From: Methanolobus sp. WCC4
GTDB lineage: Archaea; Halobacteriota; Methanosarcinia; Methanosarcinales; Methanosarcinaceae
Direction of reading: 5' to 3'
Assembly: GCF_038022665.1 (NCBI RefSeq)
Contig: NZ_CP150629.1
Coordinates: 762,480 to 826,479, forward strand
DNA length: 64,000 nucleotides
A model generated the notes under the pieces. The model made no database searches. It was not told where the DNA came from and worked only from the letters and a program-made list of their open reading frames with translations. The position numbers and the translations under genes are program-made. Within the stretch, counting starts at the first letter, position 1, and each line of letters begins with the position of its first letter. Shown in pieces: positions 53,370 through 62,302 of the stretch.

Positions 53370-54253
53370 AGGTTGAACCTGTACCTCCTTTTAACGTAGC
53401 TGGCTATAATGTTGATTATGAAAGTGGTGATGAAGAGTACAGAACCGATAGCGAACAAAGCGTGGAAGTGGTCGCTTCCCTGTGGGACCTCTCCCATCTC
53501 AAGTGCAATGGTTGCTGTCATGGTCCTAACTGGTGCGAACAGGCCGGATGGGAATCCCGGGATCACGGCTGAGTTACCAGTGACCATCATGACTGTCATT
53601 GTCTCTCCAATTGCTCTTCCGACTCCCAGCATAACGGCTGCTGAGATCCCGGAGAGTGCGGCAGGGACTGTTACTTTGTATATTGTCTGCCATTTTGTGG
53701 AACCCAGTGCGAGTGATCCTTCTTTTATGGCCCTTGGTACTGAGCTTATTGCATCCTCTGAAATTGATATGATCGTAGGCAGTGCCATTATTCCCAGCAT
53801 TATGGACCCTGTAAGTGCTGTCTGGCCGGTTGGTATCTGGAGTGTTTTCTGAACCATGGGTACCAGAATTACAAGCCCGAAGAAACCATACACTACAGAT
53901 GGTATTCCTGCAAGTATCTCTGTTACAGGTTTCAAAAAGTTTGCAACCCTTGGGTCTGCAAGTTCTGATATGTATATAGCAGCTGCAATTCCCAGTGGTA
54001 CGGAGAACAATATTGCTCCAACTGTCACTATCAATGATCCAAGGAACAATGGTAAAAGCCCGAAGTGTTCCGGCTCTGCTGTGGGGAACCATTTAGTGCT
54101 GGTCAAAAATTCGCTTATCGGGTAATCTTCAAATAAGAGTAATCCATCGCGGAATAAAAAGATACAAAGAAGGAATAGGGCAAGCACAGCCACTGCTCCT
54201 GATGCAAAGAGCAATGATTCAATACCCTTTTCCCTGAATTGTCTGTTCAACAT
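53366..54253 (-). CDS. pstC: phosphate ABC transporter permease PstC
   Basis: A 295-residue permease with about six helices. Conserved EILAGIPSVVYGFFGL and the coupling loop IKEGSLALGSTKWQTIYKVTVPAA identify the PstC/PstA class. The N-terminal long loop before helix 2 marks PstC. It starts 24 bases after pstS and overlaps pstA. Confidence 0.95.
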   Translation of the reverse strand: MLNRQFREKGIESLLFASGAVAVLALFLLCIFLFRDGLLLFEDYPISEFLTSTKWFPTAEPEHFGLLPLFLGSLIVTVGAILFSVPLGIAAAIYISELADPRVANFLKPVTEILAGIPSVVYGFFGLVILVPMVQKTLQIPTGQTALTGSIMLGIMALPTIISISEDAISSVPRAIKEGSLALGSTKWQTIYKVTVPAALSGISAAVMLGVGRAIGETMTVMMVTGNSAVIPGFPSGLFAPVRTMTATIALEMGEVPQGSDHFHALFAIGSVLFITTFIINIIASYVKRRYRFNL

Positions 54254-54277
54254 CTATTCCTCAGATAGTGTCATTAT

Positions 54278-55153
54278 TCAGTTTACCGGGAAGTATCCGA
54301 CTGATGATATAATGTCTTGGCCTGTAGGACTCATTACGTAGTCGAGGTATTCCTTTGCAAGTCCTGTTGGTTCACCGTTGGTGTAGTAGTGTAGTGGTCT
54401 TGCGAGTGGGTAGGTTCCTGCAATGATGTTCTCCGGGGTTGCTTCTACGAAACCTTCTCCATCAGCATCAAGTGCGAGTGCAGATATTTCATCATTGAGG
54501 TATGCGTATCCGATGTATCCGATAGCTCCCGTGTTTTGACTGATCTCCAGAACTATGGCACCGGTTGCTGGCTGTACGAGTGCATCCTGGCGGTATTCCT
54601 CATCGAGGAGTACTTCTTCCTGGAAGTATCCGTAGGTTCCTGAACTGCTGTCACGGGTGATGACTGTAATTGGAAGGTCTTCCCCACCGACATCTGCCCA
54701 GTTGCTGATGCTTCCGTCATAGATTCCCTTAAGGTCTTCGAATGTGATCTCTGTTACAGGGTTCTCAGGGTTGACTACTACAGCGATCCCGTCCCATGCT
54801 ATAACATGTTCCACCGGCTGGATGCCGTTTGCTTCTGCATTCTCGATCTCGGAGTCCTTGATGGTCCTTGAAGCCATTGCGATCTCTACTTCGCCGTCAA
54901 TGAGTGCTGCAATTCCTACTCCTGATCCTCCGCCAATTACGGTAATACTATGTTCAGGGTTAGCAAGCATGAATTCTTCGGATTCTGCCTGTGAGAGTGG
55001 GAGTACGGTGTCCGATCCCTTGATTATGATGGATTCACCTTCTGCAGTTGTTTCTTCCTGGTCCACGCAACCTATTCCTACAAACGCGGCTGCAATGATC
55101 AACAAAACAACAGAACAAATTGATATGTTCTTTAATAACTTTCCTGCTATCAT
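54278..55153 (-). CDS. pstS: phosphate-binding lipoprotein PstS
   Basis: Extracellular phosphate receptor. The signal peptide ends in the lipobox GIGC (Cys29), so it is lipid-anchored. The binding domain has IKGSDTVLPLSQAESEEF (phosphate-binding Ser and Thr), GGGSGVGIAALIDGEVEIAMASR and ITVITRDSSSGTYGYF. The 291-residue length is normal. GGTGA precedes the ATG by eight bases. First gene of the pst operon. Confidence 0.95.
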   Translation of the reverse strand: MIAGKLLKNISICSVVLLIIAAAFVGIGCVDQEETTAEGESIIIKGSDTVLPLSQAESEEFMLANPEHSITVIGGGSGVGIAALIDGEVEIAMASRTIKDSEIENAEANGIQPVEHVIAWDGIAVVVNPENPVTEITFEDLKGIYDGSISNWADVGGEDLPITVITRDSSSGTYGYFQEEVLLDEEYRQDALVQPATGAIVLEISQNTGAIGYIGYAYLNDEISALALDADGEGFVEATPENIIAGTYPLARPLHYYTNGEPTGLAKEYLDYVMSPTGQDIISSVGYFPVN

Positions 55154-55268
55154 CTATTATTCACCACTTACTTTATGATTTTGATTTTGATTGTCAGTGA
55201 ACCATAACAAAATCGATACATAAGGCTTACCTCATTACAATATATACTAGTATGGAATATAATTAGAA

Positions 55269-55303
55269 CTATATTCTCTATATATGTGGTTATATTCTAT
55301 ATA
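55269..55303 (-). promoter_or_regulatory. repeated A/T motif in the pstS promoter region
   Basis: TATATTCT occurs at 55270-55277 and 55290-55297, 20 bases apart, each followed by a TATATA run. It lies about 115-150 bases before the pstS ATG and 75-105 bases before pyrC, in the divergent gap. A phosphate-responsive operator is plausible but unproven. Confidence 0.4.
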
Positions 55304-55375
55304 TCTTATGTAGTGTGCGGGCTGCAGTTTACTTTGTCATAAAAGGCATATACTTTTACAGGAATAGTACTCCAT

Positions 55376-56746
55376 ATGCCTGATATTCTTATCAAGAACA
55401 CAAAAGTATTCTTTAACAATTATCTCCAACCAGCTGAGGTCCTCATAAGCGATGGTAAGATCAAACAGATCTCTCGCATGATAGATGTTCAGCGACTGGA
55501 TCAGACCATCAATGCTAAAGGTGCGTTGACATTGCCTGCAGGTATTGATGTTCATGTTCATTTCAGGGACCCGGGTCTTACAGAGAAGGAAGACTGGTAC
55601 ACTGGCTCATGTTCTGCTGCGGCAGGTGGTATCACCACTGTTATCGATCATCCTAATACTATCCCGCCGACAATAGATAAGAAATCCTTCAAAGACAAAA
55701 TGAAAATAGCCAATCGTAATTCGGTTGTCGATTTCGGACTTTATGGTGGTGTCACAGGTAATATAGAAAAACTCCCTGAATTATGGGAGCTTGGTGCTAC
55801 CGCTTTTGGTGAGATCTTCATGGCAGAGTCAACAGGTGCCCTGAATATTGATGAAAAGTGTCTTGATGAGGCTCTGGGTGTGCTCAAACAGCTCGATGCC
55901 CTTCCATGCATACATGCTGAAGATGATAAGATCAGGCTTGAATGCGAGGCTTATCTCAAAAATGATATGTCTCCTGATTCTCACTCAAGGGCAAGACCAA
56001 ATCACTGTGAGGCATTTGCTGTTGAGAAGGCAATACAACTTATCAAGAAGAATGGGACAAGGGCTCATTTCTGTCACATAAGCGCTTTTGAATCAGTGGG
56101 CCTTCTTCGTAAGGAACGGTATCTGGATATCAAGAATGGCGTCCCTCCTATGATCACAAGTGAGGCTGCTCCGCATCATCTCTTCCTTTCCACGAAGGAC
56201 TGGGAAAGACTGGGTACATATGGAAGGATGAATCCTCCTCTCAGGGATCGCCGAAGTGTCAAAATGCTTCTGAACTCATTGAATGACGGTACTATAGATA
56301 TGGTTGCTTCGGACCATGCGCCACACACCGAGGCAGAAAAGGACACCGATATCAAGAGTGCACCATCCGGTGTGCCGGGTGTTGAGACATTGATGCCTTT
56401 AATGCTCGTTGCCGTAAAGAGGAATCTTATCCCGCTTGGGCGCATGATCGAGGTTACAAGTAAGAACCCGGCACGCATATTCAAGCTGGACCGCTTTTCA
56501 AAAGGTTCCTTTGCAGAAGGGTATGATGCCGATCTGATAGTGGTCGACCCGACACATGTTCAGGAAATAAAGGGCGATGACCTGCATAGTAAAGCAGGAT
56601 GGACGCCTTATGAAGGGATGGATGGTATCTTCCCCGAGTACACTATCGCAAGGGGCGATGTGGTATGGGATGGTGGCCTTGTGGCTTCCCGGGGGCGCGG
56701 AAACTTCCTTCCCGGTAAAGGTCTCATCTCAAAGGATTCAGAGTAG
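55376..56746 (+). CDS. pyrC: dihydroorotase PyrC
   Basis: Third step of pyrimidine synthesis: cyclises carbamoyl aspartate to dihydroorotate. The metal site is seen in DVHVHFRDPG, with DHPNTIPPT, the His of CIHAEDD, AHFCHISAFE and the catalytic Asp of ASDHAPHT. The 456-residue length fits the allantoinase-like type I dihydroorotases. A TATA box (CATATACTT near 55348-55356) is only about 25 bases before the ATG, so the message may be leaderless. Confidence 0.94.
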   Translation: MPDILIKNTKVFFNNYLQPAEVLISDGKIKQISRMIDVQRLDQTINAKGALTLPAGIDVHVHFRDPGLTEKEDWYTGSCSAAAGGITTVIDHPNTIPPTIDKKSFKDKMKIANRNSVVDFGLYGGVTGNIEKLPELWELGATAFGEIFMAESTGALNIDEKCLDEALGVLKQLDALPCIHAEDDKIRLECEAYLKNDMSPDSHSRARPNHCEAFAVEKAIQLIKKNGTRAHFCHISAFESVGLLRKERYLDIKNGVPPMITSEAAPHHLFLSTKDWERLGTYGRMNPPLRDRRSVKMLLNSLNDGTIDMVASDHAPHTEAEKDTDIKSAPSGVPGVETLMPLMLVAVKRNLIPLGRMIEVTSKNPARIFKLDRFSKGSFAEGYDADLIVVDPTHVQEIKGDDLHSKAGWTPYEGMDGIFPEYTIARGDVVWDGGLVASRGRGNFLPGKGLISKDSE

Positions 56747-56832
56747 TGGTATGTTCATATTTTATTACTTATGTCCATAGCACCATAACATTTTAAATAT
56801 ATAATCGCATATTATGTACACACGGTGGTGTG

Positions 56833-57738
56833 ATGAAAACCAAATTCCCTATTCATACTACATTAAGCGCAGATGCGATAAAAGTCCTTGAACGATATGA
56901 AAAAGAGCTTGGTGCGAAGAATGTCGTGCTTGAAAAGGCTCTTCTTAATCTTGATTCCACTCGTTTCAAAGCTAAGCTTGACACCCAGAACATAGACCGT
57001 ATCATCAAAAGGGTACCTACGGGCATACCCGGGATGGATGATTTTCTGGAAGGTGGCTTCCCTAAAGGGTTTGCTGTTATTTTGACCGGTCCGCCGGGCA
57101 CTGGCAAGACTACCTTTTCCATGCAGTATCTGATGGAGGGTGTGAAGAATGGTGAAAGGTGTATCTTCTTCTCATTCGAGGAAAGGGCACAACAGCTTGT
57201 GCAGCATTTTGCCAGGTTCGGATGGGATGTAGGTAAATATATCGATGATGGTTATCTTGAGATATTCGGTATCTCAATGCTGACCTCGGAAGAGATGATG
57301 GAGATAATTGACTCTCATAAGCCCGAAAGGATAGTTTTCGATTCCCTTAATGTGTTAACTGCCCCGGCAGATTTCCGCACTTCTACGTCGTGGAGAGGTC
57401 TTCACAGGTTGTTGAAGAAGAATATGACGACTGCCATTCTTGTGACCGAGAAATCCCATGGTATAGAGAAAAAGGAATATGATGAATTCGACTTCCTTGG
57501 TGATGGGGTTATCTTCCTTGATTTCATTCAGACGAATGATATCGACACAACTCCTATGCCAGTGTTGGCAGTTCAGAAGATGAGGGCAACGCGCGTTGAC
57601 CATACGCCTCAGCCTTTCCGTTTCACGAACAATGGTATAGCTAAATACCGGGCTCTCAACCTCCCTTCAAAGGTCTTGCAGGACAGGATCGAAAAGCGCA
57701 GGGCAGAGAGACTTAGTATGTCAGGCGACGAAATATGA
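56833..57738 (+). CDS. KaiC-like ATPase with N-terminal extension
   Basis: About 301 residues. The first 60 form a helical extension (TLSADAIKVLERYEKELGAKNVVLEKALLNLD) that resembles a DNA- or protein-binding helix pair, followed by one KaiC domain: VPTGIPGMDDFLEGGFPKG, Walker A GPPGTGKTT and Walker B PERIVFDSLNVL. The ATG at 56833 follows GGTGGTG; a GTG three bases earlier is less likely. The end overlaps the convergent membrane protein gene by 18 bases. It is the third KaiC-like gene of the window; function unknown. Confidence 0.85.
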   Translation: MKTKFPIHTTLSADAIKVLERYEKELGAKNVVLEKALLNLDSTRFKAKLDTQNIDRIIKRVPTGIPGMDDFLEGGFPKGFAVILTGPPGTGKTTFSMQYLMEGVKNGERCIFFSFEERAQQLVQHFARFGWDVGKYIDDGYLEIFGISMLTSEEMMEIIDSHKPERIVFDSLNVLTAPADFRTSTSWRGLHRLLKKNMTTAILVTEKSHGIEKKEYDEFDFLGDGVIFLDFIQTNDIDTTPMPVLAVQKMRATRVDHTPQPFRFTNNGIAKYRALNLPSKVLQDRIEKRRAERLSMSGDEI

Positions 57739-58416
57739 TATCAAAGTGGCAATGATCGTTGTCACGTATATAGACCTAAAACTTCCTGCACCGCCTATGC
57801 TGATAAAGGCGCTGCCGGTTCTTTCCTTATTGAAGAATGCAACTGATATTGCATTTCCTATTAATATTCCGCCTACTCCTGCTATGAACATGATGGATGC
57901 GGCATTTTCCGGCTCGACTATGAGTGCGAAGGGGAGTGCTATGATCCCTATATACTCGTGAATTATCGTCCCGACCCCTCCCATCATTTCAGACAACAGG
58001 GTGACTGCCACGATAACTATGAGCATTATCTCAAGTGCAGTATTGTTGGGCTGTGTCAGCAAAAGATATAATATTGTAAGTGCGGGTATGATGGCTCCGC
58101 CCAGATTGATCGTAAGGGTTGTGTCAAATACTCTTTGCTTTCCGATTGGCAGCTCTTTTACTATCGGAACTGAATATATGTCCTCAAGGATCGGTGCATA
58201 CTTGAAAAGCTGTTCCGGTTTCCTGGAGCGTATCTTTGCGAAAGGTATCTCTGCCAGGGATCCTGCAAGTATAGCAAAAAGGATGACGATAAGTGATATG
58301 GGCCCTATCGTTCCAAGGGAAAGTTGTCCTTTGTAACAAAGAGCTGCTGTTGGGAGCAGGATAAGCACAAAGGCCGCATACATCCTGATCTCGGAACTGT
58401 TGGTATATCCTCTCAT
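57721..58416 (-). CDS. DUF1614-type membrane protein
   Basis: A 231-residue protein with about six hydrophobic helices. Charged loops lie between them (AKIRSRKPEQLFKYAPILEDIYSVPIVKEL). The sequence NLGGAIIPALTILYLLL and the closing GGAGSFRSIYVTTIIATLISY fit DUF1614 (COG4089) as I remember it. No catalytic motif is obvious. Its function is unknown; the end overlaps the KaiC-like gene, so the two transcripts converge. Confidence 0.75.
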   Translation of the reverse strand: MRGYTNSSEIRMYAAFVLILLPTAALCYKGQLSLGTIGPISLIVILFAILAGSLAEIPFAKIRSRKPEQLFKYAPILEDIYSVPIVKELPIGKQRVFDTTLTINLGGAIIPALTILYLLLTQPNNTALEIMLIVIVAVTLLSEMMGGVGTIIHEYIGIIALPFALIVEPENAASIMFIAGVGGILIGNAISVAFFNKERTGSAFISIGGAGSFRSIYVTTIIATLISYFVA

Positions 58417-58517
58417 CTATCCACCGTAGTGAAATAGGAACTCAGGGTATTAATATTTTTGGCGGAATATACAACTGAGCTACCTATTCATTTACTTTTA
58501 ATTTACTTGGTAGTAGT

Positions 58518-59054
58518 TCAATAGTAGTCAAGCTGTGACTGGAGTAGTTCCTGTCTCTTCTTCTCAAGATAACTATAAACACTTCCGTGGTTCGCTCCCT
58601 CTATGAGCATTTCGATGGCTGTCCTTGCGATCTGGTTCTGCTCGGGTGTTCCAATTACGCTAACAGTCTTCCCGTAGACTGACATCTTTACTCCGATCAG
58701 TCTTTCTGTTATCTCTCTGGTCTTACCGCCTTTTCCAATGATCCTTCCTTTAAGGCGGAGCAGATCTTTCTGTGTACTTGTATGTTTGGAGATATCTATT
58801 ACCTCGAGCATCAGCATATCATCATCGAACATGGAAAAGGTCTTGTCCGGGTTGAATCCTCTTGCTATTGCATTGATGACGTCTTCTGCCTTCATGGCGC
58901 CTACCGGATCGTCTCCGGGTATGATCTCTACTGTTCCATCTTCGCTGTCGATGTCCAGGGATGCTGTTGATCTCTCCTCAATTATCTGCTTGACGCGACC
59001 TTTTGGTCCTATTATGGCGCCAACTCTGTCTTTAGGAACTTTGATATGTGTCAT
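58518..59054 (-). CDS. KH-domain RNA-binding protein (Pno1/Dim2-like)
   Basis: A 178-residue protein with two KH domains. The first has THIKVPKDRVGAIIGPKGRVKQ (GxxG loop), the second LKGRIIGKGGKTREITERL. Archaeal homologues of eukaryotic Pno1/Dim2 act in small-subunit ribosome maturation and are commonly next to rio1, as here (27 bases downstream). The C terminus is a short basic helix. Confidence 0.92.
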   Translation of the reverse strand: MTHIKVPKDRVGAIIGPKGRVKQIIEERSTASLDIDSEDGTVEIIPGDDPVGAMKAEDVINAIARGFNPDKTFSMFDDDMLMLEVIDISKHTSTQKDLLRLKGRIIGKGGKTREITERLIGVKMSVYGKTVSVIGTPEQNQIARTAIEMLIEGANHGSVYSYLEKKRQELLQSQLDYY

Positions 59055-59081
59055 TTGATCTACCTTATAATTATGAATTCA

Positions 59082-59879
59082 TTATTCTGTTTTTTCTTCT
59101 TTGTTCCTTATTGCTGAATACAATTCCTGTGGCTCTTCATTTATTCCATATTTTTTGAAATATCGTACTATGTTCTCTATATCCCTTATCAGGAAATCCC
59201 TTGATCTGGGATGTTCTTTTGTGACCGACTGGCCCATATCTATGATCACGGGTTCTTTGGTGTCTGGTACTATGAGTATATTGTATTCGCTCAGGTCCCC
59301 ATGTACGAGGTTCGCTTTGTTGTACAGGAGATTTATGTAATTGATTATTGTATTATATACTTCTCTGGCAGTCTCAGTTTCGAGCTTTATATCTTTTAAT
59401 TGTGGGTATGATACTTCATCCTCGCCCATGAATTCCATTACGAGGATGTTACGCTCGGCGACTATGGGTTCAGGTACGAGAACACCTGCTTCCTTTGCGC
59501 GTACGAGGTTCCTTTGTTCTTTCTTTGTCCACGCAAAGATTATGTCACGTTTTGAATGTCTTATGTTCCTGAAGCGCGGATCGCCCAGTATGTAGTCTTC
59601 CATCGACCGGAAGGTGCTTGAGGACATCCTGTATATCTTGACAGCTATGTCCCTGTCCTCTCCTTCTGCCAGGAATACGTTTGCTTCCTTTCCTGTGCTG
59701 ATCGACCCTCCTATTGCTTCTACTATTCCTTTATTGGATAGTGTGTATAACGTTTTCAATGTGGGCTCGTCAAAGACGTTCTCCTTCACTTTGAGTGTGT
59801 CGGCATCCTTGCGTCTCATCCTTGACCTGTCCACTTCGGTGTCGATACGCTTCACTTTTTTGGTAACTTCTTTTTTCAT
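59082..59879 (-). CDS. rio1: Rio1 atypical serine kinase
   Basis: Atypical kinase for late 30S ribosome maturation. A basic N-terminal part with a winged-helix-like segment (TLYTLSNKGIVEAIGGSI) leads into the ATP loop STGKEANVFLAEGED, AVKIYRM with the binding Lys, catalytic HGDLSEYNIL and metal-binding IDMGQSV. Length 265 is close to the family. Together with the KH protein it forms a ribosome-maturation pair. An eIF1A gene, frequently upstream, is not seen before 59879. Confidence 0.95.
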   Translation of the reverse strand: MKKEVTKKVKRIDTEVDRSRMRRKDADTLKVKENVFDEPTLKTLYTLSNKGIVEAIGGSISTGKEANVFLAEGEDRDIAVKIYRMSSSTFRSMEDYILGDPRFRNIRHSKRDIIFAWTKKEQRNLVRAKEAGVLVPEPIVAERNILVMEFMGEDEVSYPQLKDIKLETETAREVYNTIINYINLLYNKANLVHGDLSEYNILIVPDTKEPVIIDMGQSVTKEHPRSRDFLIRDIENIVRYFKKYGINEEPQELYSAIRNKEEKTE

Positions 59880-60077
59880 GATCCTTTACCCTTTCAGGTA
59901 TCCTTTGTGTATCCGTATTTTTTAATGGATATCTTGTTATTTCGAGGTTTGAGTACTGCTATGTACCATATATTGTTAAAGCTTGCTATTTTCCTGATGG
60001 TGGTTTGCTATCATTGTATATTAATAATTCCAAAATTAATTAAATACGTTATGTTTATGTACTATTATTGGTATGTA

Positions 60078-60111
60078 TGAAATCCCTCTGAGGTGTTTTG
60101 GAGGGATTTCA
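60078..60111 (-). terminator. strong inverted repeat, probable terminator of the small ORF
   Basis: TGAAATCCCTC (60078-60088) and GAGGGATTTCA (60101-60111) are exact complements around a 12-base loop. On the minus strand it begins 11 bases after the stop of the small ORF at 60122. No long T-run follows, so a processing or stability element is also possible. Confidence 0.5.
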
Positions 60112-60121
60112 TGTATCTTCT

Positions 60122-60211
60122 CTATGAAGATCGTTGAATGATAATCGCACCGAAAATTCCATATAGGATTGGGATCAAAATAAACAATCCGAGTGGAAAT
60201 GTGGGGTGCAT
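60122..60211 (-). CDS. candidate 29-residue single-helix membrane peptide
   Basis: Begins MHPTFPLGLFILIPILYG and ends IIIQRSS, with one hydrophobic helix of about 20 residues. It has GAGG ten bases before the ATG, a TATA box (TATATATA near 60264-60271) about 55 bases upstream, and the hairpin at 60078-60111 after its stop. Opposite-strand ORFs over the same stretch lack such signals. No family is recognised. Confidence 0.4.
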   Translation of the reverse strand: MHPTFPLGLFILIPILYGIFGAIIIQRSS

Positions 60212-60526
60212 TATAAGTTATCCTCAAAGGTTCATCCTTTGCCTTCGAACCAAGCGTTCGGAAGGTATATATACGATGATGACCTTTGAAGGAGTCCGCG
60301 TGAATCGCGCGGAACACTTACGATCACCGCCTTATTAGTGGGGACAGAAGCTGTTTCTGTCCGACGTTGGATTTGGCAGTTCGGTTAATTCTGACCGGTA
60401 GTGTATAACTACTAAATGAAGGAATTAACCAACTAATGTGCATGTGTAAAGAATCTCTAGTGAGAGTTCTTTCCTAATGATTCCTTAAATGACTTCCATA
60501 ATACAATCCTTTGTGTGTGATCAACA

Positions 60527-62001
<1,475 letters not shown>

Positions 62002-62099
62002 AGCATGATGGACACAAAGTCCATCACCACTTACCGGTCAGAAATCGAAAAACTGTCAGATCCGAGATAACAAGGTAAGATTCTAAGTGAATCTTCTAT

Positions 62100-62172
62100 G
62101 GGCTTGTAGATCAGTTGGAAGATCGTCGCCTTTGCAAGGCGAAGGCCCAGGGTTCGAATCCCTGCAAGTCCA
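62100..62172 (+). tRNA. tRNA-Ala (anticodon TGC) in the 16S-23S spacer
   Basis: 73 bases with acceptor GGGCTTG pairing CAAGTCC (one G-U pair) and discriminator A. The anticodon is TGC in the loop TTTGCAA, and the T-arm has GGTTCGAATCC. tRNA-Ala in this spacer is the usual euryarchaeal arrangement. Confidence 0.95.
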
Positions 62173-62302
62173 TTAATAGTGCACCTGGAGAGTAATGTCT
62201 CCGGGGAAGGATGAAGCGGTCGAAGCAACGACGGCCGCAATGATATCGTGTATATGCATGCATATATCAGACGCTCACTGGACAAAGTGAGATGGACTCT
62301 GG

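Larger units (their letters stand above)
59880..60526. other. 647-base region before the rRNA operon
   Basis: It contains the rio1 promoter side, the strong inverted repeat at 60078-60111, a candidate minus-strand small ORF (60122-60211), a palindromic TATA element GGTATATATACG near 60262-60273 usable in either direction, and, close to 16S, a TATA-like GTGTATAACTA near 60400 and a hairpin AAAGAATCTC/GAGAGTTCTTT near 60449-60472. The rRNA promoter and 16S processing stem should lie here. No larger gene is convincing. Confidence 0.5.

Noticed and set aside
60036..60317. 93-residue minus-strand frame before the rRNA operon
   Set aside because: No ribosome binding site; it runs through the hairpin at 60078-60111, and the shorter frame at 60122-60211 has better signals.
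60138..60338. 66-residue plus-strand frame before 16S rRNA
   Set aside because: No ribosome binding site, no recognisable protein features; opposite the better-supported 29-residue ORF.
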